DNA of 46,899 nucleotides from Perkinsus olseni. Lineage: Eukaryota; Perkinsozoa; Perkinsida. A program made the translations under genes and the position numbers. This document shows, piece by piece, positions 1 to 11,102 of this stretch (the stretch's first letter is position 1; each line of letters opens with the position of its first letter). The stretch is from contig JABANN010000255.1 in assembly GCA_013115125.1 (NCBI GenBank), positions 1-46,899 of the forward strand, written 5' to 3'. The notes below the pieces were generated by a model. The model saw nothing but the letters and a program-made list of their open reading frames with translations, was not told the DNA's origin and did no database searches.

Positions 1-269
1 CTGCCATTGAGAAGGCTGTTGATGACGCCTTGTCATGGTTGGATAGGAACCAACTCGGTGAGAAGGAAGAGTTTGAGGCGAAGCAGAAGGAGGTTGAGGC
101 TGTTGTTAACCCCATCATGATGAAGGTATACCAGGGTGCTGCTGGTCAGGGTGGCGCCGCTCCAGGCGCTGCTCCTGGTGGTGCAGCCCCTGGTGGTGCG
201 GCTCCTGGTTCTGGTTCCGCCCCTACTGGTGGAAGTGGCTCCGGTCCCACTGTTGAGGAGGTAGACTAA
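1..269 (+). CDS. HSP70: Cytosolic HSP70, C-terminal end (partial)
   Basis: This is the last part of a cytosolic/nuclear Hsp70 chaperone, cut by the left edge of the window. Reading from base 3 gives the conserved lid-end sequence [17 protein letters not shown], then the typical [12 protein letters not shown] segment and a low-complexity Gly/Ala/Pro tail made of repeated GGAAPG units. The protein ends in GPTVEEVD, the motif that binds TPR co-chaperones such as HOP and CHIP and marks the cytosolic isoform rather than an ER or mitochondrial one. No intron is visible in this part. The Gly-Ala-Pro repeat tail is longer than in most animal Hsp70s. The identification is firm; the start, ATPase domain and promoter lie outside the window. 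Confidence 0.95.
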   Translation, partial: AIEKAVDDALSWLDRNQLGEKEEFEAKQKEVEAVVNPIMMKVYQGAAGQGGAAPGAAPGGAAPGGAAPGSGSAPTGGSGSGPTVEEVD

Positions 270-2994
270 GATTTAATTATTGTCAAGTGTTAGTTACATA
301 CACCGTCTCTATTGATTGTTCAATCTCAGCACCCGCTGAAGGCAATGCCTTCTAGTGGCAACTGATAATATACACAGTAGATACCCATTTTAATGATACT
401 GCGTAACTGGAGCCTCTTGCGTTGTTATGAGTTACGTGTCATACTCAACTTCAAACATCTACTGAACTCAGTGCGTCGTGGATTGACAATTGCTATGGTG
501 AACAAGCAGTCGTTGTGGACGCTCCATCCGAGGGAGATAAGAGGAATTCTGCTATAGATTGATATCGTGAAGATATTATCGTCCGGTTCGACAAGCGGGA
601 TTACGAGTCGTCATCTCACAGCCCAGACGAATTGCTGCGCAGGCTGTATCTGATAGACTTGCTAAAACTGGCCTGAAAGTGTCTGTCACTTAGCTCGGCG
701 TCTACGGCAAGCTACTAGGTGATTTCGCCGTGATAGAGGAACACGGGGAGGTTGTTACGATATTCACTCAGATACGGCCTATGTTCTTGACGCGGTCCAT
801 GGGGCAAGTGATATGAGTCACATCACCACGCTCATGGTGTGCGATTGGCAAATTGTGAGTGGCAATTCGCGGAAATTTCTGCAGCGGAAAAATTGGCAAA
901 ATAGCAAAAATGACCAAAAATGGCCCAAAAAGGACCCACAAACCTTTAATGGCATTCCTTCATTTCACTGCGTTGTCTAACTTGAATGGGGTTCGTGACT
1001 TACTTCACACATGAGTAAAACATGAAATTATCTATTTGCTTGCGAACTGCTGCAGTTCAACTTCGAGCATCGCGCAGTTATCGAAGGAGTCTTTCCCTTA
1101 ATAAGTCCACGTCAGTGAGTATGCCACGAAGCCTGGCCCCGCAACGCCGACAAGGCCCTTGTATCTTGTGAACCTTTACGAAACGGGAACTGACAACGCC
1201 TCGTCCAAGCCTTGGACTCCAAGGTCACCAATCGGTTGCGCCTCCACAGTTGAGGCATTTCCTCTCATGTATGAGAGTGGACTCAAATTGAGTCACTCAA
1301 TCTGCAGCAGTTGAACAGCATAACTGATACTCATAATGAGTATAAGTTTTACGGCATTACTGCTGAGTAGCTCACTTACTACACTTCGTTGCGTTGAGCC
1401 ACTGGATTTGATCACAGAGGTACCCTGCCGAATCAGCAATGGTGATTGAATTGTCATCAATCCATGGCTGAGACAGCTCAGATCACCATCTCGCGGATCG
1501 TTGAGCCAGATACCGGAACGGTCCGGTACCAGTAAGGTCGCTAATAATTATCCGGAAAACTTGATCTCACTCAGGTGCCCTCCATTCCGTCATCTATTCG
1601 TAACGCTCAAAAGGACGCGAGCGGAGAGGCACTTTCGAAGCAACGGTTTGACGAGTTTCGTTATTGTGATAAGGAACGCGCCTTGGCCCTTCGGTTGGCT
1701 ATGCCTTGAAGCGTTGTAGCATTGCTAAAGTAGCAAAGTCATGGTGGCAAATTGCCACTGGCTATTCATGCCAGGGATTGAGACTCTTTTGAACGACGAC
1801 GATATTGTCCACTCTCATATTCTTTCCTACATTACCAGCCGGAATTGAAAAGCTGCTGAAGTACTGAGCTTTAGCTGAGATGAAGGGGTAAAACTTGTCA
1901 TTCCGCCAGGCCCATGGGTGAAGGACTTACGACTCGCAAGTTGAGGGCGTCACGCTCCGAGGAACGGAACGGTTAGTCGGACTAACTCAGTCCTCATTTC
2001 GACTCCTACCGTATTACGGCAACGTCCCTAACTTTCTCCTTTGTCCGTAACGTCCCTAACGTCCCTGGTTTAGCCACCTTGCCACCGTGGCTTACATATC
2101 GGACAAGGACTTGGACCTACTCTTGTTGGAAGTAATCTTACTGTTGAATACCCGTCCAACGCTCCCTTACTACTACGACGAGGATGAGGCTAAGCGAATG
2201 TTACACCCGATACGCTAATAGTGCAATCCCAGCATAGTGTAACACTATGCTGGGATTATACCAGGAGTTGGGGCCGGGAATTCGGCTTCGGGCTTAGCGC
2301 CGAGCCGATTAAGGCCGGTTGTGATACCACTACTGTTCGAACGGAATTCATCGATTATCATTGGAGAACGCTAAAGAAGAAATCCCTGGTTACGTTTACT
2401 CCAAATGCCCTTAAGGAGCAGAGAAGATAGATTTTGACACACGACCCCGATACCGACTGCGACGCACTCAATGACCACGCCGCGGGTATCGATGACGAGG
2501 ACGACGTTCCCGCGACGGGATTCCTGGCCTTGATCGCACGCGCGAACTGGAGGTCCGTCCTGATCGCATTGCATGAACATTCGGGTCAACCTGAAGGTAC
2601 GTGGCAAACGAGGCAAGCACTGGCACAAAGCCGCTGTGATACGCGAGTTGAAGAGCGGTCATGTTAGAGTGGGCACGACGGCTCGCCGGATGAGCGACTG
2701 TGGCTCGACGCCGAGCAGGGGGAACCAGGACACGTGCACGGTCGGTCGGATCGACCGTACGCGTGTTCTGGCAACTGACACGACTATTCTGCTAAGCATG
2801 TTCTGGAAGTGCTTTGTGCGAATTGGTGTTTCGTTGGAAAAGCCCCGATCATATGTACGTACTGCTGAGCGGTACTGCTCAGAGCAGTGTGCTTCAGTGC
2901 GCGCACCTGCCTTCCGGCCATGCAGGTAGAGGTAGACCGCCCGAACGGTACGTATAAATGCATGAGAAGTTTGTGCTCTTACGCTTGTTGCACT
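270..2994. other. Gene-poor stretch downstream of HSP70
   Basis: About 2.7 kb with no open frame that looks like a gene in any frame. The longest frames (about 70-120 codons near 1501-1719 and 2221-2929) have no recognisable domain and atypical composition. The stretch holds a near-perfect hairpin at 2225-2257 and an imperfect nested hairpin near 2862-2890. A short basic stretch near 2573-2690 faintly resembles the end of a retroelement polyprotein, but I cannot support it. The HSP70 3' UTR must lie at its left end. Confidence 0.5.
2225..2257. repeat. Near-perfect 16-bp inverted repeat (hairpin)
   Basis: The arm AATCCCAGCATAGTGT is followed by a single A and then its exact reverse complement, giving a 16-bp stem with a one-base centre. 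Nothing coding explains it. It could be a cruciform, a remnant end of a small inverted-repeat element, or a protein-binding palindrome. Confidence 0.85.
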
Positions 2995-3049
2995 CAGTAA
3001 ATTACTGACAGTAATGGTCAGTGACCATTGGTTACCCTCACACGGTAAC
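2995..3049. repeat. Cluster of consecutive short palindromes
   Basis: Three perfect inverted repeats stand side by side: CAGTAAATTACTG at 2995-3007, AATGGTCAGTGACCATT at 3013-3029, and GTTACC...GGTAAC at about 3031-3049. A fourth overlapping palindrome, TTACTGACAGTAA, bridges the first two at 3002-3014. They lie just beyond the stop codon of the minus-strand acetyltransferase at 3071, so they may sit in its 3' UTR or terminator region. Confidence 0.7.
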
Positions 3050-3070
3050 ACAACGCTGGCTGAATGGTGC

Positions 3071-3773
3071 TCAGGAATAAGCGACTTTATTTATACCATT
3101 ACGATCAAGCCTGAACTTGATCCATTCGGGCATCTTCGCAGCGCCAATCCTCTCATAAAATTCATGAGCCTTCACGTTCCAGTCAAGAGCTTCCCATTCA
3201 ACCCTCGCACACCCTCTGTCGGCGGCAAATTTAGTAACGTACTTCAGCATCGCAAGGCCTATCCCCTTCGACCGACTATGCTCGAGTACATAAAGATCTT
3301 CAAGATGAATGGACCTGACGAGCCAACTCCAACCAGCAACCCCTCCTACCAGGAAACCCACCTGCCCTCCCAAGTTGAGTAGACCGGAAAGAACAAGACA
3401 AAGCCTACAGCTTCCCCATTGACCTCAGCAATGGCGGCCCAGTAGTGGCCATCATTGAAGTCCACCCGTAGCGTCTCGGGGGTGACCTAAGGCAGCAGCC
3501 TAGCGGACAATGGGTCCGACAGCAGCGGACCTCAACAGCCTCGGGCATCCTCTCGAAGTGGGCCAACCTCTTGACCATCCCGTGTATGGTATGCGAGTCA
3601 GCGACAATACCGGCACGAACAACCAGCTTTTCGCCAGTATCCAGCCATTCCTCGATGCGCACTGGAGGATGCCTCGGCTGCCTCGAACGATACAGCAGAG
3701 CCGCCATGGCTCCTGTAGCGATCACAGCTAGGGCCCCGGTGACAGCACGAGTCGATAAGTCGAATTTGTCCAT
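3071..3773 (-). CDS. GNAT N-acetyltransferase, SSAT-like, membrane-anchored (copy 1)
   Basis: Predicted acetyl-CoA-dependent acetyltransferase of the GNAT superfamily, closest in pattern to spermidine/diamine acetyltransferases. Three exons join in frame: 3773-3531, 3486-3362 and 3314-3071, separated by introns of 44 and 47 nt, giving 203 residues. The C-terminal half shows SIHLEDLYV, the acetyl-CoA loop RSKGIG, and DWNVKAHEFYERIGA, all typical of SSAT-type GNATs. The N-terminus has an uncharged helix of about 19 residues (AVTGALAVIATGAMAALLY) before the catalytic part, which soluble SSATs of about 170 residues lack, so I infer a signal anchor. A paralogue lies directly upstream. The start is the ATG at 3773. 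The fold is firm; the substrate is inferred. Confidence 0.85.
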
Positions 3774-3977
3774 CAAAATCCGCCGAACTTGGGCGACTAC
3801 TCACAAGCGGACTTCCCGACAGGGGCGACAAGCCGTTGTTACGAATGCCGATCGTGAGAACCGACTCTCCTTGCAGTTGAGAAGTTATCCCTACTAGAAT
3901 GATGACCACCAGGATTGCATCACCGAGCTCAACTCAATGCCAGTACCAGAGAGATGGCAGAAACTGAGAGTTTTACT

Positions 3978-5031
3978 TCAATTCGAGGAGGCCAAAGCTG
4001 CGATACCGTCATGATCCAGAACGAAGGGTATCCACTCCGACTCCTTCTTGGCTCCAATACTCTCATAGAAACGATGAGCACCAACGTTCCAGTCGACGGC
4101 CGACCAGTCCATTCTAGCGTAGCCTTCACGAGCCGCGAGCTTAGCCACGTACTCAATCAAACTGCGGCCAATACCTTCGCCCCGGAGGTCTTCGTCGACA
4201 TAGATGTCCTCAAGATGAATTGATCTGCGAAATTCGCAGTGCGAATACGACCGGTCCAATCTCATCCCAGGCAGAAACAGCCATTCGAAAAACAAAAATC
4301 ACGACCGACTTGCGAGATCGACAGCCGAGAATACTCTCACATATCGGCCATCACGGTCTATGTGACCATCGTGAGAAGTCTCTGGCACACCCCTTTCGCT
4401 TACTTGCCATCCCAAGTCGAGTATCCTGGGTAGAAGAGAGCATACCCCACTGGACTGCCTTCAACCTCCGCGATGGCTGTGTGGTAGCGGCCGGCCAGGA
4501 AGTCCTTTAGAAGGTCATACGACGATATCTGGACAGTGCCGGTCAAACGGTTGATGACAGGATAGGCCTACGTTGAGATTGTTAGAGGAATGTCTTATTG
4601 TGTCTATCTCCCAATCTCAGTGTACATGCGTGCACCCTTTTAGCTATGGTAACACTGGTTGGTTGTTGTGCGATCAGTATTGATGAGATTGGTATAAGTC
4701 AGTCCGTAGCCATCTTGGCTCAAGTTCTGAACTGTTGGGTTCAGTCAATGTCTGACAACCCTCAAGGGAGCGGAACACCTGCCGTTAATAGATCCTCGGG
4801 CAGTTTTTGGAAGAGGACCAACTTCTCGAGCATCGTATAGATCTGGTGTGAATCGGCCGCCGTTCCCTCTCTAACGACGAGTTGCCGGCCGTCGCTGAGC
4901 CGCTTCTCGACTTGAAGAGCAGTTCGACCGCGTCGGCGCTTCATAACAGCCAGGAGGCCCACGGCCATGCAGAGACCAGCTCCCGCCGCGGTGGCCGCAG
5001 GGATGATGGAGGAGGAACGAAAATGTAGCAT
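3978..5031 (-). CDS. GNAT N-acetyltransferase, SSAT-like, membrane-anchored (copy 2)
   Basis: Paralogue of the neighbouring acetyltransferase, in the same orientation. My model has three exons: 5031-4777, 4567-4404 and 4224-3978, with introns of about 209 and 179 nt, encoding 221 residues. The first donor is a weak GT chosen because it keeps phase. Signatures are YHTAIAEVEGSPVGYALF, YSTWDGK, SIHLEDIYV, the acetyl-CoA loop RGEGIG and DWNVGAHRFYESIGAKK. An N-terminal hydrophobic helix (IIPAATAAGAGLCMAVGLLAV) followed by basic KRRRGR suggests a membrane anchor with the catalytic domain on the cytosolic side. Its introns are four times longer than those of copy 1, and the first one contains an antisense spliced-leader sequence. 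The substrate is unknown; polyamine or diamine is the family-based guess. Confidence 0.8.
4703..4724 (+). other. Spliced-leader sequence (dinoflagellate/perkinsid type)
   Basis: The 22 bases read TCCGTAGCCATC followed directly by TTGGCTCAAG. This agrees at every position with the published dinoflagellate/Perkinsus trans-spliced leader pattern (D at the first base, C or T at the variable position). It lies on the plus strand inside the first intron of the minus-strand acetyltransferase. The bases after it are TTCTGA, not a GT donor, and they form a small hairpin CTGAAC-TGTTGG-GTTCAG. The missing donor favours a relic of a reinserted spliced mRNA over a working SL RNA gene, but the latter is not excluded. 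Confidence 0.75.
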
Positions 5032-5231
5032 TTAGAGAAGAAACTATTGTTGATTATAGACCAGCTATAGAAACAAGGCAGAGCAGGTCTTATCAGCCGC
5101 GTCCTGCTGGATCTATACCCCTACCCTCAGCCAACCTTGACCAGGGGTCGTCATCGATGATGGAAAAGGATGATGATATACAAGGCATCCATGCAAACGT
5201 GTTCGGCAGGGCGGTTTCCAGTTCCCCACGA

Positions 5232-5753
5232 CTATCCGCCGCTCTTTGTCGTCCCTCTCAGCTCATCATTCTCCTTCCTTGCGACAGTCAAAGCTCTCCT
5301 AGTGGCACCCAGCATCGCTGTAGTCGCCATCAGCTCACTCCTCGTAGTTTCTAGTGCCGTTACTGTCTCTCGACCAGTCTGATACCACTCCTTCCAGAGA
5401 TCACATTCCCAACCCCCTCTCCTACCGTGGAGGTTGTCGTGAGCTCATGTTTGAGGTCGGTGATGAGGTTGTCCTTCTCAACGCTACGCTTCTCCACTTC
5501 CTCCACTTGCGCCTTGTACTCGGCCATTCGATCTTCCAGCCTCTGCTGTTCCATACGAATGAAGCTCAGCTCGCTCTCCAGACGAATCTTGTCGTCCGTC
5601 AACTCCGACGCCATTTCCTCGGCATTGAGACGGCTACAACAACAAAAAAACTTTGTCAAGAATCAATTTTGTATCTCGCACCCTCATAGCTACGACACTT
5701 TCCACCCGAATAACCGCCATTGAGACACTAGATGGCGCTATCGTGGAAGGCAT
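5232..5753 (-). CDS. Small coiled-coil protein, function unknown
   Basis: A short minus-strand gene of charged heptad-like sequence. The core exon reads ASELTDDKIRLESELSFIR and continues as coiled coil through KHELTTTST at 5426. After a 47-nt intron (5425-5379) the last exon gives GRETVTALETTRSELM and ends at the TAG at 5232-5234. The upstream join is uncertain: an ATG exon 5753-5682 fits in phase only with a weaker 3' splice site, while the best polypyrimidine acceptor breaks phase. It lies just downstream of the large coiled-coil gene, in the same orientation and with similar composition, and could be a split-off tail of it or a separate protein. Function not recognised. Confidence 0.5.
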
Positions 5754-5879
5754 GGTAAGTTCCCAAGCACTGGAGGGCGACTCATGGCTACTACTGGGAC
5801 CACACCTCTATCGTGGACGTCCAGACCAGTGCGAGCCGCGACACCACATGATGATAAGAAACGATAAGGCCCCCGCCCA

Positions 5880-8800
5880 CTACGCTTGCTTCTCCATCTC
5901 TCGTTCCCCTTCAACCGACTTGGCTAACTCCTTCAAACGTTTAACGGCCTCCTCAGTTTCCTACACCAGCGACAACCCCGACTGCATCGCTCGCTTCTCA
6001 CCTCGTGCGTCTTCCTCAACTCCGCCTCATCGCGGGAGTGCCTGTCAATCTCCTCCATCTTCACTGTTATCTCACTCTTGGCCTCCCTCAGCTCCTCCTT
6101 GCACTCCGTCAGCTCGAGCGTGGTCCTTTCCAGCTCTACTTTGATCTTCTCCAGCAGGCCTTCAACCATCACTCGTTTCTCCGTAGCTTCCACCAGCTCA
6201 GCTCTGGCAGCTTCCCTGTCTCTCTCGACCTGACCAAAAAGCTCCCTACTGGACGACAAAACCCAACCAGTCTGACCTGACTCAGTCTTGCCTTCACTTC
6301 TTCCGTCCTCTCCTTCTCCACCCTCATCTCCTCCTCCATTCCTCCAACAGCCTCCTTCAACCCCTCAATCTCCTTCTCATACATCTGTCTCTGCCAAGCT
6401 TCCCTCACCAACTCGTTCTCCTTGCTCATGAGCTGCCTCCTAGTGGCCGCCAATGCCTCACTGGCCTCCTCGAGTTCCGTTGAGGAGCAGTCTAGTTTAC
6501 CCTGCAGCTCATCACAGCGGCTCTCTGCCATTCTCAGCTCCTCCCTGGCCTTCGCCTCTCGCTTGTCTCTTGCGGTGGATTCCTCCTTCAACCTCTCAGT
6601 CAGGGCCTCCGCTCTGCCAAGCTTCATCTGAAGCTCTTCTACAGAAGACCCTAGCTCTTTCTCTCGCAAGGCGCTCCTCTCCACCTCCGCCTTCAACAAC
6701 GCTATCTCTGAGTCCGCCGAGGTCAGCCTCTTCTCCAGTTCTTCGGCAGACCTCCGCAAATCAGCAATAACCTCATCCTTCTCCTCCTTGGCCTCCTCTG
6801 CGGCCTTCAGGCTGGCGATGATCTTGCTTCGCTCCGCCACAAGCCCCTGACATTTTTCGTCCAACTCCTCAGCCCTCTTCATCTCCTCTTGCACCTTCCT
6901 CTCCGCCTCTTCCAGGTCCCGGACTACCTCCTCCCTGGCCTCGACCGCTGCCTTCCGAGTGCACTCCAGCTTCTCCCTCAACTCCTCACACTCCTCCTTC
7001 AGGCCCTCACCCTTCACCTGCTTCTCCTCTTCCAACTCCTCAACCTTCGCAGCCAGCCTAGCCTCCCCAGCGACAGCCTTCTGACAGGCCGCCTTGGCGT
7101 CTCCTAGATCCCCCCTCAACTGGCATCGCTGGTCCTCGAGCTCAGTAATGGTCTGCCTGTCGTCAGCAAGTTCCCTCTCCTTCGCCTCTACAACTGCCTT
7201 TAACTCCCTCAGCTCCACCTTAATCATCACCAACTCACCCGAGAATCGCGCCTCCTTCTCGGCCACCACGTCTTCCAGCTTCTCCTTTTCCTCCCTGAGC
7301 CTCTCCAGCTCCTCTCTCCTCGCCCGAAGGCCGTCTAATTCCTTCATAAGCTCCCCCTCCTTCGCCTCCGCCTCCTCAGCCCTCTTCTCAGCTTCCCGGC
7401 GTCTGGCAACTTCCTCGCCTAGCTTATCTCGAAGGCAAGCCATCCCCTCAGCCAAGCCCGCCCTCTCCTTCTCCAACTCTATCTTGAGACCCTCACAGAC
7501 CCCCTCAGCAATCATCTTCTCCTCAGTGGCCGCCTTCAACGACTCAATGCTCTCCCTCATCATCACCTCTCCCCTGTTGAGAGCATCCCTGGCAATCTCC
7601 AAGTCCCCCTGAAGCCTCTCAGCGAGCTCCTTCAACTCCTCCATCTCCTCCCTCTCCCGCTCCTCCTTCTCACCCAGCCTCGCCACGTCCTCCACAGCCG
7701 AATCAGCTCGATCGACCTCAGCCTCGAGCCTGTCTCTAAGCCGGGCTAGCTCACTCTCCAACAGCTCCCTCTGAACTCTGTACTTTCTCATACCCTCAAC
7801 CTCCCTCATCAGCTCAGCCTCCCTCCCTTCTGCCTTGGAAAGCTCCTCTTCAGCAGCCTTAAGCGCAGCTTTCAACGCGCCCTCTTCCTCCCTCGCTCTT
7901 CCACACTCCTTCTCCAAGGACTCCATCTCACCTTTGATCCTCGTAACCTCACGCCAAGCACCGACCTCCGCTTCATCCCTCTCGGCTTTGAGCTCCTCGA
8001 AGCGCTCCTGCACCGCGGCAAGGGCCTCGACTTGATCACGCAGCTCCTCCAGCTCGATCTCCTTCTCCTTCCCAACCTCAGCCAAGATACTCTTCAGTCT
8101 GATCACCTCTCTCTTCTCCCTATTAGCTTCCAGCGCCATCTCCTCCAGCTCTCGTTCCTTTCCTTCCAACTCCTGCTCTCTCTGCAGGACGGTCGCCTCT
8201 ACGCATCGCCACTCCCCCACCTTCGCCTCCAGCACATCATAAAAAGCCTCAGGTGTGACCTTACCGGCGATACCCAGGTCACCGAGGATGCCTTCGGGGA
8301 CCTCAAAGGCCTCGACCTCAGCCTGCAGCCGAGCCAGTTCCTCCTCCAGCTCACCGTTGCGCTTCTTCAACTCCTCCCCCCGCGACTCGAGCCTCTTCAC
8401 CTCTCGCTCAGCCTCCTCTGCCACACTCCTTATCAACTCTACCTCCACTAGCAGGGAGTTCTCAGTCTCCACCGCGGTCTTCTGTACCCCATCCAACTCC
8501 GCCTTCATAGCCACCTCCCTCTCCTCGACCTCCTTCAGCCTCTCCACCACCCCAGCCGGGCCTCCGTTTTCCTCAACAGCGCCTCTCAGCGCGGCCATCT
8601 CCTCCTCGACACCTACCTTCTCCTCCCTCACCCGCTCAATTGCCTCCTCCAGCTCAGTGTTGAGGCAGCGATAGTGATCGAGCTTAGCCTTGAGCCTTTC
8701 GCCCTCCAAAGCCATGGCCTCCATATCACTCTCGTGATCCTCCCTCGCACGATCGGCAATCTCCTCGCCCATTCTCCTAGCCCTCTCAGCCTCGGCAGCA

Positions 8801-9785
8801 CGGCTGTCGGCCTCCACCCGCCTGGCCTTTTCTACCTCTACCGCCTCCCGTAGCCTCGCCAGCTCCTCCTCCTCAATGCCGCTCCCAGCCACCAAGTTCA
8901 CGGAGTTAACATTCTCATCATTCTCCTGTTCCTCCTCAGCCTTAGCCAGCCTGACCGCCTCTCTCTCCTTCAGCACCAACATCTCCCCGCGTAGAGCCTC
9001 CCCCTCAGCCCTGACCCTCTCCAACTCCTCCATCACTCCAGCGTGCACGACCTGCAACCGATGACATGAACCGCAGCGGACGTCGGTGCCCAAATACCAC
9101 CTCCAGTTTCTCGTACTCCGGGCGGACATCATCCACCTTTGACAGGGCCACCTCAGCGTTCGCCGCCTCACACCTAGCAACCTCAGCCGCGTGCCGAGCC
9201 TCCGCTAGCTCCCCACGGAGACCTGCCACCGAGCACCTTTGCCCTACCAACGGCCCATCGCCTACCCTTAGTCTCAGCCTCGAGCTCCTCCACCCTATTT
9301 TCCATCTCCGAGGACCGGGCCTGCTGTGACCAGCTAGCCGTCCCGCCGGCAGGCCGCCCGACTTACTTCAGATGAAGACACTTTTCCCTCTACGACTGGG
9401 GTGATGAACTTAACCGATAAAAAGTAGACCGCCGCCGTCCACATAGCAGAGGCCACCACGAGGAAGGGCAGCTGCATCGATTAATCGAAGCATGACCATA
9501 CCAGCCACCCTCACTACCCCAAAGCCGAGGAAGTTGAAAGCAGCCATGGGCCCCACTGAGGCCGACAACAGGACGGCTCCCATGATCGGTGACATGAGCC
9601 GACTTTTCTGTCCAGCGGTCACCGCAGTTCCACCGGTATTGTCGCTACCGGAACTGAGAAGCAGGACGTGGAAGCCCCAATGCGTTTCTGCTGGCTTACC
9701 GGGTGATGTCATCGCTATTCTGACGTCTAGTGGCGCGCGGGCCACGGTGAGCGGCAGTGGTAGCAGCCTGCTTACGGGAGGGCAT
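5880..9785 (-). CDS. Large coiled-coil protein with two N-terminal membrane helices
   Basis: Eight exons join in a single frame of 1,198 codons (1,197 residues): 9785-9700, 9653-9518, 9471-9367, 9323-9266, 9222-9098, 9051-6277, 6229-6002 and 5960-5880. The introns are 46, 46, 43, 43, 46, 47 and 41 nt. The basic N-terminus (MPSRKQAATTAAHRGPRATR) leads into two hydrophobic stretches, around SPIMGAVLLSASVGPMAAF and LPFLVVASAMWTAAVYFL. From about residue 140 to the end the sequence is an almost unbroken Glu/Lys/Arg/Leu coiled coil. This suggests a long tether anchored in a membrane as a helical hairpin, as in golgin- or contact-site-like proteins, but I see no family motif. An FHA-domain gene ends 80 bp upstream. 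The exact phase agreement makes the model strong; the function is unknown. Confidence 0.8.
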
Positions 9786-9864
9786 TAGAGGGCGAACCAA
9801 GCACTAGGGTGGAGGTCACCACCCACCGCCAGCCCAACACAAGACAAAGACATAGAAAACAGCT

Positions 9865-10788
9865 TCAATCATAATCACTCTGTTGGGGATCCGGAGGCAT
9901 CCCGTCCAGCCGGAGGAGCTTCCTCTGCCGCTCTGGCCCGCCACTCTCCCTCGCCCTCTTGGACACTCGACCCGGCCCTTCTCCTGAGCATCAGGATGGA
10001 CCACCACACAGGAGTTCACCTACGATCGACATGCAGCCGGCGATACTCTCTGAAGTCCTCAACTTCGAAAACATAACCGAACTCAGGCCGGGCCGTCTTG
10101 CGACCGAAGAGCACAACGTCGCCTACGAGGGGACGAAATGGCTGGTGGCACTAGAAGCTCTTGCTTTCTTCGGAGAGATACCCGGCGCCAGCTCTTGCTC
10201 CTCCCTGACAGCCTTGCCGTTCACATACACTCCGTTGACACTCCGAAGATCCTTCAACACGAAGTCACAAGGGCCTGCGGGCCGAAGGAAATTACCGCGC
10301 GCCACGAAAATAGTAACCGCATGTGATTAGCAACGTGTTGACCCGAGTAGCCAGCTCCATCAAGCGACTACGCCAGGTCCGATTCTATCTCAGAACACAA
10401 CGACGACTCTCCTCGAAGCTGCCGCTATTGGGCTCGGCCATACCGACCCACCTCTCCTCTCTATGACCGCATGTTCTCTACTGAGCGTCCTAGGGTAAAG
10501 GACAGAGTCCAAGTACACGTCCGACTCCACCGCTCGGCCAATGAAGCATCTCTGAACATGACAAGAAGTATGATTTCCCCTCTCAGTCAGTACCCACCCT
10601 ACCTCCCTCCCAAGATGGACCACATGGGGCACGTCCATAGTAGGCCTGCAGCTGCTAAGGAGGACGAGATGGGCTTCGCACGCACCTAGTGACGGCCAAC
10701 TACCTCTACAGCCCTCACGGAAATGATCAAAAAACGCCAAAGAAGGATCCGCTTTCAACAATTGCCACGACCCGGAGTCTTTCCACAT
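9865..10788 (-). CDS. FHA-domain protein
   Basis: Forkhead-associated domains bind phosphothreonine peptides in signalling and DNA-damage pathways. The signature parts are visible: CFIGRAVESDVYL and TLSREHAVIERRG near 10560-10440 (GR, then SxxHA), then VLKDLRSVNGVYVNG (S-x-NG) near 10290-10200, and after a short intron DVVLFGRKTARPEFGYVF. A 40-nt intron then leads to the basic tail RVSKRARESGGPERQRKLL, ending at the TGA at 9865. The join between the two halves of the domain, around 10440-10320, could not be settled, and the ATG at 10788 is only the likely start. If joined as expected, it is a small protein consisting of little more than one FHA domain plus a basic tail. Confidence 0.65.
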
Positions 10789-11102
10789 CCTCCTGAAATC
10801 CCGAAAACAGCAAGGCCTCCAAAATTCCTAGCAATGCCAGGGGATATCGTTATTCGGCAGTAACACGTATCACTACGCCTGCCAGAGTAGGTAATCACGC
10901 GGCCCACGCTACGAGCCTCCAATGCACTAGTTCACACGCTCTCTCGTGAGCCACTCACGTCCAGGCAGGAGAGCACAGCATCCACGACGACAAGGATCTT
11001 TCTCTGGGCTGAGAGAAGGAAGGGCAATATCCACCCAGCGTCCTTGCCGGCCGATCACCTCTCAGTTGAACTCTGCGAGAGGGGATCGTCAAGTCGGTCT
11101 GA

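Noticed and set aside
2573-2929. Basic stretch RGKRGKHWHKA suggesting the end of a retroelement polyprotein
   Set aside because: No other retroelement parts (protease, reverse transcriptase, integrase core, terminal repeats) are visible in the window.
7094-7612. Long Ser/Leu-rich plus-strand frames across 6000-9000
   Set aside because: They are antisense shadows of the Glu/Lys/Leu-rich coiled-coil exon.
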